Assembly: GCF_001611795.1 (NCBI RefSeq)
Contig: NZ_CP015098.1
Location: 3,906,001 to 3,970,000 of the forward strand
Direction of reading: 5' to 3'
From: Streptomyces qaidamensis
GTDB taxonomy: Bacteria > Actinomycetota > Actinomycetes > Streptomycetales > Streptomycetaceae
Length of the DNA stretch: 64,000 bases
Position 1 is the stretch's first letter. Each line of letters begins with the position of its first letter. Positions 32,951-42,589 of this stretch are shown here, one piece after another. The notes below the pieces were generated by a model that ran no database searches, was not told the origin of the DNA, and saw only the letters and a list, made by a program, of their open reading frames with translations. The translations under genes and the position numbers were made by a program.

Positions 32951-33946
32951 ATGGGCTGGTGGCAGATCAGCGCCGACACCCTGGCCGGGAGCCGGTTCGT
33001 GATCTCGCCGTTCGCCGAGGCCTTCGCGAGCCTGCGGCTGCTGCACGCGGCCGACGCGGCGCACCCCGGCGAGCGGCGGTGGCTCGACGCCCATTTGCCG
33101 GCCTACCGGCGGCGGCTGGCCCGGGACCCGGTGACCGCGCAGCTGATCCGCGCCGGGATCGGGCGGGAGTGGACGGCGGACTTCCTCTCCCCCGCCCCGC
33201 GTGACGGAGAGCCCTTCGAGCAGGAGGTCGCGCGGGTGCGGGCGGCCGACCCGGAAGCGGCCCGCGCCGACCTCACCGTCTCGCTGCGCGGCCCGGTCCC
33301 CGCGGTGCTGCACCGGGACGACCTCCCGGAGCGCGCCGCGGACCTGCTGACGTACGTCTGGACCACGGCGGTGCGGCCGTACTGGTCCCAGCGCCGGCAC
33401 ATCCTCGAAGCCGATGTGGTCGCACGCACCGCGCGGGTCAGCCGGGGCGGCTGGGCGAGCGCGCTGGACACACTGCGGCCGGGGACGCAGTGGCTCGGGG
33501 AGAACCGGCTCCAGGTGAACGCGCACGAATACCCGCCGCGCGAGCTGTCCGGCGCCGAGCTGGTGCTCGTGCCGATCACCACGCAGCGCATCGGCTGGGT
33601 GGCCTGGGGGGGCACGGACCGGTACGCGCTGGTCTACCCGTGCGCCGGGGCACTCGCCGACTCGGGCGGCAGGCCCGCGCCCGCGAGCCTCGGCGCGCTG
33701 CTCGGTACGGCTCGCGCCGGTGTGCTGGTCCGGCTCGGCTCGCCGCTGAGCACCAGCCAGCTGGTCGCCGTGACCGGGCAGGGGCTCGGCTCGGTCGGGC
33801 GGCACCTGCGAGTGCTGCTGGACGCCGGTCTGGTGGAGCGGCGGCGGGCGGGCAGGTCGGTGCTGTACTCGCGGACGGCGGCGGGGCAGGTTTTGGTGGA
33901 GGCCACCGAGGCCCGGAACTCACCGGAGCTAGGGTCTGAGGCATGA
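32951..33946 (+). CDS. ArsR-type regulator with large N-terminal domain
   Basis: A 331-aa protein with an N-terminal domain of about 240 residues (starting MGWWQISADTLAGSRFVISP, DUF5937-like) and a C-terminal winged helix (LVRLGSPLSTSQLVAVTGQG, then VGRHLRVLLDAGLVERRRAG). This form is common in Streptomyces and usually controls a divergent exporter. The ATG follows GAGGGGGTGG. Its stop overlaps the glutathione peroxidase start by ATGA. Confidence 0.85.
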   Translation: MGWWQISADTLAGSRFVISPFAEAFASLRLLHAADAAHPGERRWLDAHLPAYRRRLARDPVTAQLIRAGIGREWTADFLSPAPRDGEPFEQEVARVRAADPEAARADLTVSLRGPVPAVLHRDDLPERAADLLTYVWTTAVRPYWSQRRHILEADVVARTARVSRGGWASALDTLRPGTQWLGENRLQVNAHEYPPRELSGAELVLVPITTQRIGWVAWGGTDRYALVYPCAGALADSGGRPAPASLGALLGTARAGVLVRLGSPLSTSQLVAVTGQGLGSVGRHLRVLLDAGLVERRRAGRSVLYSRTAAGQVLVEATEARNSPELGSEA

Positions 33947-34446
33947 CGACTACCAACGGTTCCTCTCCCCTCGACGTCGAGATCGGTGCGCTGCAGGGCG
34001 GTCCGGCCGACCTGTCCCAGTACGCGGGCAAGGCGGTGCTCGTGGTGAACGTCGCCTCCAAGTGCGGCCTGACCCCGCAGTACACGGGCCTCGAGAAGCT
34101 CCACGAGCAGTACGCCGCGCGCGGCTTCTCCGTCCTCGGCGTGCCCTGCAACCAGTTCCTCGGGCAGGAGCCCGGCAGCGCCGACGAGATCGCCGAGTTC
34201 TGCTCGGCGACGTACGGCGTGACGTTCCCGATGACCGAGAAGGTCGACGTGAACGGCGACGACCGGCATCCGCTGTACGACCGCCTGACCGGCTTCGCGG
34301 ACGCCGAGGGGCACAGCGGGGACATCCGCTGGAACTTCGAGAAGTTCCTCATCGGCCGCGACGGCCGGGTCGTGGCCCGCTTCTCGCCGCAGACCGAGCC
34401 GGACTCGGCGGAGATCGTGACGGCGATCGAGGCCGAGCTGGCCTGA
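33943..34446 (+). CDS. Glutathione peroxidase family (thiol peroxidase)
   Basis: A 167-aa enzyme with all family landmarks: NVASKCGLTPQYTGLEKLHE with the peroxidatic Cys, the Gln-containing GVPCNQFLGQEPG, and the Trp-containing RWNFEKFLI. In actinomycetes such proteins use thioredoxin or mycothiol-linked reductants to reduce peroxides. It is translationally coupled to the upstream regulator. Confidence 0.93.
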   Translation: MTTTNGSSPLDVEIGALQGGPADLSQYAGKAVLVVNVASKCGLTPQYTGLEKLHEQYAARGFSVLGVPCNQFLGQEPGSADEIAEFCSATYGVTFPMTEKVDVNGDDRHPLYDRLTGFADAEGHSGDIRWNFEKFLIGRDGRVVARFSPQTEPDSAEIVTAIEAELA

Positions 34447-34457
34447 CGTCCCGCTGC

Positions 34458-34488
34458 TTGACCTTGCCCCTGGGGCAGGCCCGAGTGT
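34458..34488 (+). promoter_or_regulatory. MerR-type promoter with operator in the spacer
   Basis: TTGACC (34458-34463) is a good -35 box, and the palindrome TGCCCC-T-GGGGCA (34465-34477) fills the spacer, with a weak GAGTGT about 19 bases beyond the -35 box. A long spacer with a central dyad is the hallmark of MerR-regulated promoters; the gene downstream encodes a MerR protein, so autoregulation is likely. Confidence 0.65.
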
Positions 34489-34531
34489 CCTCGTCGTCGG
34501 GCGGAAGAGCCGCCCGACGACGGAGGATGCC

Positions 34532-35395
34532 GTGGTGGACGGACCGAACCAGGACTTGCTCACCATCGGGGCGTTCGCCGCGCGCGCCCGCCTGTCGGCG
34601 AAGGCCCTGCGGTTGTACGACCGGCTGGGCCTGCTGGCCCCGGCGCATGTCGACGAGGCCACCGGTTACCGCTACTACCGGGCCGGGCAGGTCGAACGGG
34701 CCCGGCTGGTGGCCATGCTGCGGCAGCTGGACATGCCGCTCGCCCGGATCGCCGAGGTGGTCGAGGCGGGCGACGGGGCCGGGGCGGCCGAGCTGCTCGG
34801 CGCGTACTGGGCGGATGTCGAGGCGCGGGTGGCGGGGCAGCGGACGCTCGCCGAGTACCTCCGTGGACGGCTGTCGGGGAGGAGCTCCGAGATGTACGGG
34901 AAGTTCACGGTCGAGACGGTGGAGGCACCCCCGCAGGTGGTGATCTCCGAGAAGCGGCACACGCTCGCGGACGAGCTGCCGGCGTGGATCGGGGCGGCGC
35001 TGGGCCGGCTGGAGGAGGCGGCCCGGGAGTGCGGAGGCGTGGCCGGGGTGCCGTACGTCGCCTATCACGCGGAGGTGTCGATGGAGAGCGACGGCCCCGC
35101 GGAGGCGTGCGTGCCGGTGGCCGACGAGGCGGCGGCCCGGGCCTGGGCCGAGCGGCGGGGCCGGGCGGGGGAGACGGCGGTCAGGGTGGAACCGGCCCGG
35201 CGGCTGGCGTACACCAGGATCACCAAGGCGCAGGTGGCGCACCCGCAGATCCTGGCTGCTTTCGAGGCGGTGGAGGAGTGGATGGCGGCGCGGGGGCTGA
35301 CGGCGACCGGCCCCTGCCGGGAGCTCTACTTCGCGGACTGGGCGGCGGCGGGACCTCAGGACCCGGTGTGTGACGTGGCGTTCCCGGTGAGCTGA
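34532..35395 (+). CDS. MerR-family regulator with GyrI-like effector domain
   Basis: A 287-aa protein with an N-terminal MerR helix-turn-helix (LLTIGAFAARARLSAKALRL, then DEATGYRYYRAGQVERARLV), a dimerisation helix (about 85-115), and a C-terminal GyrI-like ligand domain (about 130-285, with VSMESDGPAEACVPV and LTATGPCRELYF). BmrR-type proteins of this build sense amphipathic drugs. The first of two GTG codons is chosen because of GGAGG upstream. Confidence 0.9.
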   Translation: MVDGPNQDLLTIGAFAARARLSAKALRLYDRLGLLAPAHVDEATGYRYYRAGQVERARLVAMLRQLDMPLARIAEVVEAGDGAGAAELLGAYWADVEARVAGQRTLAEYLRGRLSGRSSEMYGKFTVETVEAPPQVVISEKRHTLADELPAWIGAALGRLEEAARECGGVAGVPYVAYHAEVSMESDGPAEACVPVADEAAARAWAERRGRAGETAVRVEPARRLAYTRITKAQVAHPQILAAFEAVEEWMAARGLTATGPCRELYFADWAAAGPQDPVCDVAFPVS

Positions 35396-35435
35396 TCCCC
35401 CCCTCGGGCCCTGCTCAGGTCCCGCGGGCACCAGG

Positions 35436-35477
35436 GAGCCCTCTCGGCTAGGACGGCGATGCTGGTCGAGAGGGCTC
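35436..35477. terminator. Hairpin terminator between MerR and DUF397 genes
   Basis: GAGCCCTCTCG pairs perfectly with CGAGAGGGCTC over a 20-base loop, in the gap between the convergent MerR and DUF397 genes. Confidence 0.7.
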
Positions 35478-35512
35478 TGTCGGTGGTGCGTGTGGTGCGG
35501 TCGAGCGCTGGG

Positions 35513-35704
35513 TCAGGCCTTGACCGAGTCCACGAAGGCGTTCCACGCGGCGGCGGGAAACGCCAGCTTGGGGCCCTCGGGGATCTTGGTGTCCCCGAGC
35601 TCCAGGGCCTCGTCGACGGTCGACCTGACCATCACGCACGCGCCGTTGTTGTTGGTGTAGGAGGACGTCGTCCACGTTTCCGTGGCGCCCAGACGAATTG
35701 CCAT
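35513..35704 (-). CDS. DUF397 protein
   Basis: A 63-aa DUF397 protein with the family pattern W-T-T-S-S-Y-(x)n-C-V-M-V-R (residues 11-27) and a C-terminal FPAAAWNAFVDSV. Such proteins are encoded next to XRE-DUF5753 regulators in Streptomyces and act with them in developmental and antibiotic control; binding of the regulator is the usual model. The regulator gene lies 196 bases upstream on the same strand. Confidence 0.9.
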   Translation of the reverse strand: MAIRLGATETWTTSSYTNNNGACVMVRSTVDEALELGDTKIPEGPKLAFPAAAWNAFVDSVKA

Positions 35705-35729
35705 GTTCGCTCCGTTGCCAGTTGCGTTT

Positions 35730-35756
35730 ACGCCAACCCGTGCTGGTGGTTGGCGT
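35730..35756. promoter_or_regulatory. Inverted repeat before DUF397 gene
   Basis: ACGCCAACC and GGTTGGCGT form a 9-bp stem with a 9-base loop, 26 bases before the DUF397 start. It may be an operator for the XRE regulator or an attenuator between the paired genes. Confidence 0.5.
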
Positions 35757-35900
35757 GATCGACGCTACTCGCCACCTTCATCGTTCGGAGCAGTCATTCA
35801 CTCGACCGGATGGCATATTCCAGGGGAGACTTCCAGTCGGGCGTGTCAGGGGGTAGTATCCCGCGCTTCGCCCGACGGAAGGTCATCCTCCGGCGGTGGC

Positions 35901-36758
35901 TCAGCGCGCGTACTCCTTCGCCACGCGCTCGATGAGCTGCCGCGACTGGTCCACGTTCAGCGACTGGGCCCGCAGGTGCTCGTACATCACCGTGTACTTC
36001 TGCACGTCGAGCGGCTTCTCCAGGTACAGGTCGCTGGTGACGCCCTCGATGTAGACGACGCTGGAGTCGGCCGCGTCGGCGAACTCCAGGATCGAGTACT
36101 GGCCGTTGATGCCGGCGTGCGCGCCGACCTCGAACGGCAGGACCTGCACGGTGATGTGGGGCAGCTGCGACATCTCGACGAGGTGCTCCAGCTGCTCGCG
36201 CATCACCGGCCGGCTGCCGACGATCCGGTGCAGGGACGCCTCGTCCAGCACCACCCACAGCCGCAGCGGTTCCGTTTCGGCGGTGATCCGGCCCTGCCGG
36301 CGCAGCCGGACCTCGACGCGCTTGTCGTTGTCCGCCTCCGAGGCCTCGGGCGAACCGCCCCGGATGATGGCCTCGGCGTACGCACGGGTCTGCAACAGGC
36401 CGGTGATGATCTGGGGTTCGTAGACCCGGAGCGACTCGGCGTCCGTCTCCAGGCCGATGTAGACGCTGTAGGGGATGTCCCCGAAGGCGTGCCACCAGCC
36501 CTGCTGCCGGGAGTCCTTGGCCATCTGCATCAGCGAGTCGACGATCCGCTGGTCCTCGACCTCGTAGACCCCGCACAGGTCGCGCACGTCACGCTGGCTG
36601 ATGCTGCGCCGCCCGTTCTCCAGGCGGCTGATCTTCGACTGCGACACCAGCAGCCGCTCGGCCACCTCTTCGGCCGTCATGCCCTTGAGCTCACGGAGCC
36701 TGCGGAGCTCCTGGCCCAGCCGGCGCCGCCTGACGGTGGGATTGACATTGGACGCCAC
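35901..36758 (-). CDS. XRE-family regulator with DUF5753
   Basis: A 285-aa protein with an N-terminal helix-turn-helix (LRELKGMTAEEVAERLLVSQ, then KISRLENGRRSISQRDVRDL) and a DUF5753 domain (about 105-280, with LRVYEPQIITGLLQTRAYAE and VQVLPFEVGAHAGINGQYSI). It pairs with the DUF397 protein. Targets are unknown. Confidence 0.92.
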   Translation of the reverse strand: MASNVNPTVRRRRLGQELRRLRELKGMTAEEVAERLLVSQSKISRLENGRRSISQRDVRDLCGVYEVEDQRIVDSLMQMAKDSRQQGWWHAFGDIPYSVYIGLETDAESLRVYEPQIITGLLQTRAYAEAIIRGGSPEASEADNDKRVEVRLRRQGRITAETEPLRLWVVLDEASLHRIVGSRPVMREQLEHLVEMSQLPHITVQVLPFEVGAHAGINGQYSILEFADAADSSVVYIEGVTSDLYLEKPLDVQKYTVMYEHLRAQSLNVDQSRQLIERVAKEYAR

Positions 36759-37023
36759 GGGACGTGCACCTCCGGCTGCGTGCCTCTACTTTGCGTATCT
36801 GCTGTTGAGCAGACTGCCACCAAGGTGCTTACTACCGCTGGGAAACGGTGGATATGCGACGGGTACACGCCAGTTCGGACACGGCACGCCGAGCGGGGCG
36901 GAGAGAGTGTGCGCTCTCTTCGCCCCGCTCGGACAGCGGCTCCCGTGACCGGGTCGTGAGTCCCGTGGTGCGTGTGCCGGTCGTAGGTCGTACTGGTACC
37001 GGGTCGTGCCGGTGCGGCGCGGC

Positions 37024-37779
37024 TCAGTGGGCCACGGCGCGGGCCATGCTTCCGTGGCGCGGTTGCATCGGAACGCCGCGGGCGGGTTCCGGTGCGGGCC
37101 TGGCCGTACCGGCCGTCTGACGGCCGGACGGTGCCGGGCTGCGGCGCGGCTGGGCCGCGACGCCGTTCTGGACGTCCATCACCGCGTGCGCGACGAGACC
37201 GCCCATGGGGTCGTGCCTGATCAGGTCCCTGAGCCGGGAGCGAGAGGAGCGTCCCTCGTTGCCCGGGTACAGGTGCTTGCCGAGACCGACCGCGTGAGCG
37301 AGGGCCGCGAGTGCCGCGGTCCGCGGGTCCGGCGGTACGCCGGTGCGGATCGCGGAGTCCAGCCGGGCCCTGATCTCCCGGCTGATCTCGGTGTCCGTCG
37401 CCTGGTAGCGAGTCGTCGGCAGCACTCCGCACATCTGACCGGCCACGGCATGCACCATGCCGCACCGCTCCAGATGCGAGAGGTAAGTCTGGCGCAGCCC
37501 CAGTCGCGGCCCGCCAATCCAGTTCACTGCCCGCACGGGAGCGCCACGCCTTCGCAGCAACTCCAACGCGCAGTCCAACGTTGGATCTCCAGTCGGCCGT
37601 GGTGCCACCACGGCGATACGATCCCCGTCTGGGGCTATCCGTCCGGCCAGCGCCAGCTCCACTAGCTGTGCTCCGGCCAGACCGAGGTCGAGCGACTGCG
37701 GCTGTGCGGTGGTACCCGTGGTCGGGTCCAACGCCAGCAGCAGAAGCTCCTCCGGAAGTGTTCTGCGGCTCCTGCCCAT
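37024..37779 (-). CDS. GPP34 (GOLPH3/Vps74-like) family protein
   Basis: A 251-aa protein with the GPP34 start LPEELLLLALDPTTGT and LAGAQLVELALAGRIAP, and the later LAALAHAVGLGKHLYPG. Eukaryotic relatives bind phosphoinositide; actinobacterial members have no settled role and are common near developmental loci. The last 55 residues are a disordered Pro/Arg tail. The ATG at 37779 has GGGGAGG upstream. Confidence 0.88.
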   Translation of the reverse strand: MGRSRRTLPEELLLLALDPTTGTTAQPQSLDLGLAGAQLVELALAGRIAPDGDRIAVVAPRPTGDPTLDCALELLRRRGAPVRAVNWIGGPRLGLRQTYLSHLERCGMVHAVAGQMCGVLPTTRYQATDTEISREIRARLDSAIRTGVPPDPRTAALAALAHAVGLGKHLYPGNEGRSSRSRLRDLIRHDPMGGLVAHAVMDVQNGVAAQPRRSPAPSGRQTAGTARPAPEPARGVPMQPRHGSMARAVAH

Positions 37780-38014
37780 CCATGCCTCCCCGCGTGGATG
37801 AAAGACAGGGTGACCCCTCTCACATTGGTCTGTCGAGGGTGCGTGACCGGTTCGTAGTGGAACCAGTAGGTATGTCGTTCTCGTCTACCGGATGGGTTTG
37901 GCCCGCACACAGGACACTGGTACATGGTTCGGACAGCGCCGGAGCGGTGTCACGGGCGGCGGTTCACGGTTCGGTACGCGCACGCGGGGCATGCGGCGCG
38001 AGGAGGAGGCATCG

Positions 38015-40588
38015 GTGGCGGGCGAGTCCCCCGACAGGTCGAAGCAGCGCGAGTCGTCGGCACGAGAGACGTCGGGGAGCGCGAGTCCGGTTCCGGAGGC
38101 CAGGAGTGAAGTCGCCGACCCGCGGCTCGCGGTGGCCCGGGACCCGGAGAGGTCCGCCGCGCGAGGCGGTGCCGATACGGCGACCCGCGTGCTGTCCACG
38201 CGGACGGCGGAGGAGCCGGAGAGCACGGGGCGCGCCGCGGGTGGCTCGGACACCGAGGACGATGCCGAGCGGATCGACGGCGACTCGGGCCCCGAGGCAG
38301 CCGAGAGCGACTCGGACGCCGAGGACGCGGCGGCTGACGCGGGGCAGGACACTTCCGGCTCCTCCGAGGGATCCAAGGGATCCAAGGGGTCCGAAGGGTC
38401 CGAGGGCACGGACGGGCGGCTGCGGGATGCCGTCGCCGCGTGGGTCGCGTCTGCGGACGAGGGTGAGCCTGCTGCCGCCGAGGGCGCGGAGAAGGGCGGG
38501 AAGGCCGACGCGGACGCCGACGCCGAGGACGACCGCGCGGACGGGCCCGCGGAGGCCGGCACGGACGAGGCTGAGCCCGAACGCGCGAACGAGCCCGCGG
38601 AGGCCGGCACGGACGCCGAGGGCGCCCAGGAAGCCGCAGAGACGGCATCCGAGGGCTCTGGGGCGGCTCACGATGACGCCGACGAGCCCGAGGCGGACCG
38701 TTCCGCCGGCGTCGAAGCCGACGCCGAGGACACGGCCGAGGCGAAGACTGAGGCCGAGGTCGAGGCGGACGAGCGGACCGACGCCGAGGACTCCGAGCCC
38801 TCGGAGCCCGCTGCCGACAACGACGTCAAGGGCTCGAAGGCCACCGACACCGAGGACGACGCCACCGGCTCCGACGCCACCGGCTCCGACTCCACGGACG
38901 ACGCCGCCGAGAACAAGCCCGGCAAAGCCGACCACGTCACCGGCGAGTCGGACGACGACACCGACGGCTCACCCGCCGCACCCCCCGTCGACCAGCCCAC
39001 CGCCGTTTTCAAGGTCGTACGGCCTCCGGTCGATCAGCCCACCACCATGCTGAAGCTCGGGGGCGCGGCCAGGGACCTCCCGAAGACGGACCTCCCGAAG
39101 ACGGACGTCCCGAAGAAGGACGTCCCGGAGAAGGACGCCGAGCGGACCAGCAAGTTCGTCGCGCTCAAGCCGCTGGACGACCCGTCGGCCAGGAAGCCGG
39201 CCGCCCCGGCATCGGCCCCCGCATCGGCCCCGGCAGTCGCCCCGGCCGACGCCACCGCGCCCGTCCCCACCGTCGGCCCCGAGCGGACCACGCAGCAGCC
39301 GCTTCCGCCCAGGCCGCCGCTGGATCTGCTGGCCGAGCTGACGAACACCCCGCCGCCCCCGGAGACCCCGCTGCGGACGGCGGCCCGGCGGGTGAAGATC
39401 TGGACCCCGCTGGTGCTGCTGCTGGTGGTCGTCTTCGCGGTCGTGCAGAGCGTGCGCCCGCTCCCCTCGCCCACTCTGGAGCTCACCGCCGAGGACAGCT
39501 ACACCTTCGAGGGCGGCAAGGTCGACATCCCCTGGCCCACCAAGGGCCAGGCCGCGCTGGACGTCCAGGGCATCGGCACGTTCGGGTCCTCCGGCGAGCA
39601 GAAGCCCGTCCCGATCGCGAGCGTCGCCAAGGTCATGACCGCCTACGTCATCCTGCGCGATCACCCGCTCAAGAGCGGCGCGGACGGCCCGAAGATCCTC
39701 ATCGACCAGGCCGCCCAGGACCAGTCCGACGCCGGCCAGGAGTCCACCGTCGACGTCACCAAGGACGACCGGATCACCGAGCGGGAGGCCCTGGAGAGCA
39801 TCCTGATCGCGTCCGCGAACAACGTGGCGCGACTGCTCGCCCGCTGGGACGCGGGGTCCGAGAAGGCGTTCGTTCGGAAGATGAACCAGGCCGCGGTGGA
39901 CCTCGGTATGAAGAACACGACGTACACCGACCCGTCGGGCCTGAACAACACGACCGTCTCCACGGCCGTGGACCAGGTGAAGCTCGCCAAGGCCGCCATG
40001 CAGCAGCCGGTGTTCCGCGAGGTCGCGGCGATGATGTCGTACGTCGACTACAAGCAGAAGAAGCACGACAACTGGAACCGCCTGGTCGGTTACAACGACG
40101 TCACCGGCATCAAGACCGGCACCACCACCTCGGCGCTCGGCAACCTCGTCTTCGCGGCCAAGAAGGACGTGAACGGCGAGACCCGCCGGATCATCGGCGC
40201 GGTCGTGCGCCAGCCCGCGGGCGGCCCGGACAACACGATCCTGGGCGCCGCGCTGCACGAGGGCGACAAGCTGATCCGGGCGGCGCAGGGCGCATTGGAG
40301 TCGGCGACGATCCTGAAGAAGGGCGACGTCGTCGGGTACGCCGACGACGGTCTCGGCGGCCGTACGCCGGTCGCCGTCACCAAGGACGTCACGGCCGTCG
40401 GCTGGGCGGGCCTGTCCGTCAAGCTGACGTTCGCCGCGGACGACCTGCCGCACACGGCGAAAGCCGGTGCGAAGGTGGGCACGCTCACCGTCGGTGACGG
40501 CACCACCAGCGCCGTGAAGGTCCCGGTGGCCCTCCAGAAGGACCTGGTGGAGCCGGGCTTCGCGGCCAAGCTCACGCGCCTCGGCTGA
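38015..40588 (+). CDS. D-Ala-D-Ala carboxypeptidase (S11) with long acidic N-terminus
   Basis: An 857-aa protein. Residues 1 to about 460 are disordered and very acidic (Glu/Asp/Ala-rich, with repeats such as DLPKTDLPKTDVPKKDVPEK); one membrane segment follows (about 465-482, PLVLLLVVVFAVV), and then an extracytoplasmic S11 penicillin-binding domain. Catalytic motifs are SVAK (about 537), SAN (about 598) and KTG (about 698, GIKTGTTTSA). It trims stem pentapeptides of peptidoglycan. The GTG at 38015 is chosen for its AGGAGGAGG site; the open frame upstream to 37892 has no better start. Confidence 0.9.
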   Translation: MAGESPDRSKQRESSARETSGSASPVPEARSEVADPRLAVARDPERSAARGGADTATRVLSTRTAEEPESTGRAAGGSDTEDDAERIDGDSGPEAAESDSDAEDAAADAGQDTSGSSEGSKGSKGSEGSEGTDGRLRDAVAAWVASADEGEPAAAEGAEKGGKADADADAEDDRADGPAEAGTDEAEPERANEPAEAGTDAEGAQEAAETASEGSGAAHDDADEPEADRSAGVEADAEDTAEAKTEAEVEADERTDAEDSEPSEPAADNDVKGSKATDTEDDATGSDATGSDSTDDAAENKPGKADHVTGESDDDTDGSPAAPPVDQPTAVFKVVRPPVDQPTTMLKLGGAARDLPKTDLPKTDVPKKDVPEKDAERTSKFVALKPLDDPSARKPAAPASAPASAPAVAPADATAPVPTVGPERTTQQPLPPRPPLDLLAELTNTPPPPETPLRTAARRVKIWTPLVLLLVVVFAVVQSVRPLPSPTLELTAEDSYTFEGGKVDIPWPTKGQAALDVQGIGTFGSSGEQKPVPIASVAKVMTAYVILRDHPLKSGADGPKILIDQAAQDQSDAGQESTVDVTKDDRITEREALESILIASANNVARLLARWDAGSEKAFVRKMNQAAVDLGMKNTTYTDPSGLNNTTVSTAVDQVKLAKAAMQQPVFREVAAMMSYVDYKQKKHDNWNRLVGYNDVTGIKTGTTTSALGNLVFAAKKDVNGETRRIIGAVVRQPAGGPDNTILGAALHEGDKLIRAAQGALESATILKKGDVVGYADDGLGGRTPVAVTKDVTAVGWAGLSVKLTFAADDLPHTAKAGAKVGTLTVGDGTTSAVKVPVALQKDLVEPGFAAKLTRLG

Positions 40589-40720
40589 CCCGGGACGCGA
40601 CCCGCACCACCGCACTCCGCCGGTAACGGCCCGTACGGGCGCCGCCCGGCGGGGTGCGTGCTAGCGTCCCGAACCGGGACAGGCCGAGAACAGAAGACGG
40701 GACACGGGGAGTGCCTTCGA

Positions 40721-42586
40721 GTGGCCACTGCGGAGCCGACACGCGCAGACGACACCGGACCGGGCTCGGTATCAGGTCCGCGAATACGCCTGCCCGAAGC
40801 ACCGGAAGACAGCACGCCCGGGAGCGGCGCGCCTGAGGACGGCGGCTCGCGGTTCGAGTGGCCCGCCCCCGTACTGGCGCTGCGTGAGCGCATGCTGCGG
40901 CACCCGGTCCTGTCCGTCACGGGCCTGGCCGCGGCGCTGCACATCCTCTGGTTCTTCACGTTCGCGAACAGTGGTGGCGATCTGGCCGCGCAGGACGCGT
41001 GGGCCGAGTTCGTCGGCCGGCACCCGGACTCGGCGTACAACCTCGCCTGGTACGGCGGGATGCACCCCGTGTCGTACAGCATGGTGTCGCCGTATCTGAT
41101 GTCGGTGCTCGGCGTGCGGACGACGATGATGATCGCGGGCACGGTCTCGGCCGGTCTGCTGACGCTGCTCCTCCTGCGCAGCCGCTCCGTCCTCAACCCG
41201 CTGTGGGCGTCGCTGGCCGGCGTGTTCGGGCTGTTCTGCAACGCGGTGTCCGGGCGGGTGACGTTCGGGCTGGGCATGATGTTCGCGCTCGGCGCTGTGG
41301 CCGTCGTGTTCTGCTGGCCGTACCGGTGGCGCTACAAGCGCTGGGCGAAGGCGCTGAGCGCGGCGCCGCTGGCCGCGCTGGCCACCATGTCGTCGCCGGT
41401 CGCGGGCCTGTTCGTGGGCCTGGTGGCGGTGGCGCTGTTCCTGCAGAAGCGGCGGCCGGGCGCGTGGGCGCTGGGCCTGGCGCCGAGCGCGGTGGTGGCG
41501 GTGTCGGCGTGGCTGTTCCCGTTCTCGGGCACGCAGCCGATGATGATCGGCTCGGTGCTGCTGCCGCTCGCGTTCTCGGTCCTCGCCTACGTGCTGGTCC
41601 CGCAGGAGTGGAAGACGGTCCGGCTCACGGCCGCGGTGTACGGCCTGGGGGTCGTGCTGGTGTGGCTGATCAGCTCCCAGATCGGTTCGAACATCACCCG
41701 GCTGGCGATGTTGTTCGCCGGGGTCGCGCTGGTCGCCGCACTGCCGTTCACGGTGCCGCGCAGCCGCAAGTGGTACGCGGCCGTCGTGGCGCTGTGCGGG
41801 TTCGGCGTGTGGATCGGCTTCAAGACGGTCGACGACGTCGTGCACACGGCCCCGGCGGCGTCCTGGTCGCGTGAGCTGGCGCCGCTCGTCAACGAGCTGC
41901 AGGAGGTCGGCGCGGAGAAGGGCCGGGTGGAAGTCGTCCCGGCCCGCTCCCACCGTGAGGCCTCCGCGCTCGCCCCGTACGTCAATCTGGCCCGCGGCTG
42001 GAACCGCCAGGCCGACATGGAGCGCAACCCCCTCTTCTACGACGACACCCTCAACTCGGCGAACTACCACGAGTGGCTGAAGCGCTGGGCGGTGCACTAC
42101 GTCGTGCTGCCGAAGGGCGAGCCGGACGGCGACGGGGGGCAGCGGGAGCGGGCCCTGGTGCGGCGCGGGCTGCCGTATCTGACGCAGATCTGGGGTGACG
42201 CCACCTGGCAGCTGTTCAAGGTGAGCGACCCGACCCCGCTGGCCGAGCCGAACGCCGTGGTCGACCGGGCCGAGCAGGGCGAGATGGTCCTCCAGGTGAA
42301 GAAGGCGGGCCGGATCCTGGTGCGCATCCCGTACTCGCCGTGGCTGAGCATCGTCGACGCGGAGGGCAAGAGCCTGAAGCCGCCGCAGGAGACGGAGGAG
42401 TCCAGCAACCGTCCCGAGGGCGAGCCGAAGACGTACGTGAACGTCAACGGCTGCCTGACGGAGACGGAGGAGGACGCGCAGGGCGACAAGTGGACGGAGC
42501 TGCTGGCCCCGAAGGCCGGCACGTACCGTCTGGCGGCGCCGTACCAGCTCCCCCGGGGGACGCCGTGCCCGGAGGAGCTGCGCTGA
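40721..42586 (+). CDS. Polytopic membrane protein, GT-C-like
   Basis: A 621-aa protein with about ten membrane segments between residues 60 and 390 and a soluble C-terminal domain of about 220 residues. An acidic loop GGDLAAQDAW follows the first membrane segment, as in GT-C glycosyltransferases that use polyprenyl-phosphate sugars, but no decisive motif is seen; an MFS-like or other polysaccharide-related membrane protein is the alternative. The GTG at 40721 has GGGGAG nine bases upstream. It follows the carboxypeptidase gene by 132 bases. Confidence 0.7.
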   Translation: MATAEPTRADDTGPGSVSGPRIRLPEAPEDSTPGSGAPEDGGSRFEWPAPVLALRERMLRHPVLSVTGLAAALHILWFFTFANSGGDLAAQDAWAEFVGRHPDSAYNLAWYGGMHPVSYSMVSPYLMSVLGVRTTMMIAGTVSAGLLTLLLLRSRSVLNPLWASLAGVFGLFCNAVSGRVTFGLGMMFALGAVAVVFCWPYRWRYKRWAKALSAAPLAALATMSSPVAGLFVGLVAVALFLQKRRPGAWALGLAPSAVVAVSAWLFPFSGTQPMMIGSVLLPLAFSVLAYVLVPQEWKTVRLTAAVYGLGVVLVWLISSQIGSNITRLAMLFAGVALVAALPFTVPRSRKWYAAVVALCGFGVWIGFKTVDDVVHTAPAASWSRELAPLVNELQEVGAEKGRVEVVPARSHREASALAPYVNLARGWNRQADMERNPLFYDDTLNSANYHEWLKRWAVHYVVLPKGEPDGDGGQRERALVRRGLPYLTQIWGDATWQLFKVSDPTPLAEPNAVVDRAEQGEMVLQVKKAGRILVRIPYSPWLSIVDAEGKSLKPPQETEESSNRPEGEPKTYVNVNGCLTETEEDAQGDKWTELLAPKAGTYRLAAPYQLPRGTPCPEELR

Positions 42587-42589
42587 GCC

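Noticed and set aside
37581..39053. Long Thr/Pro/Arg-rich plus-strand ORF over the carboxypeptidase N-terminus
   Set aside because: Shadow of the acidic Glu/Asp region; the frame with a ribosome site, a membrane segment and catalytic motifs is the real gene.
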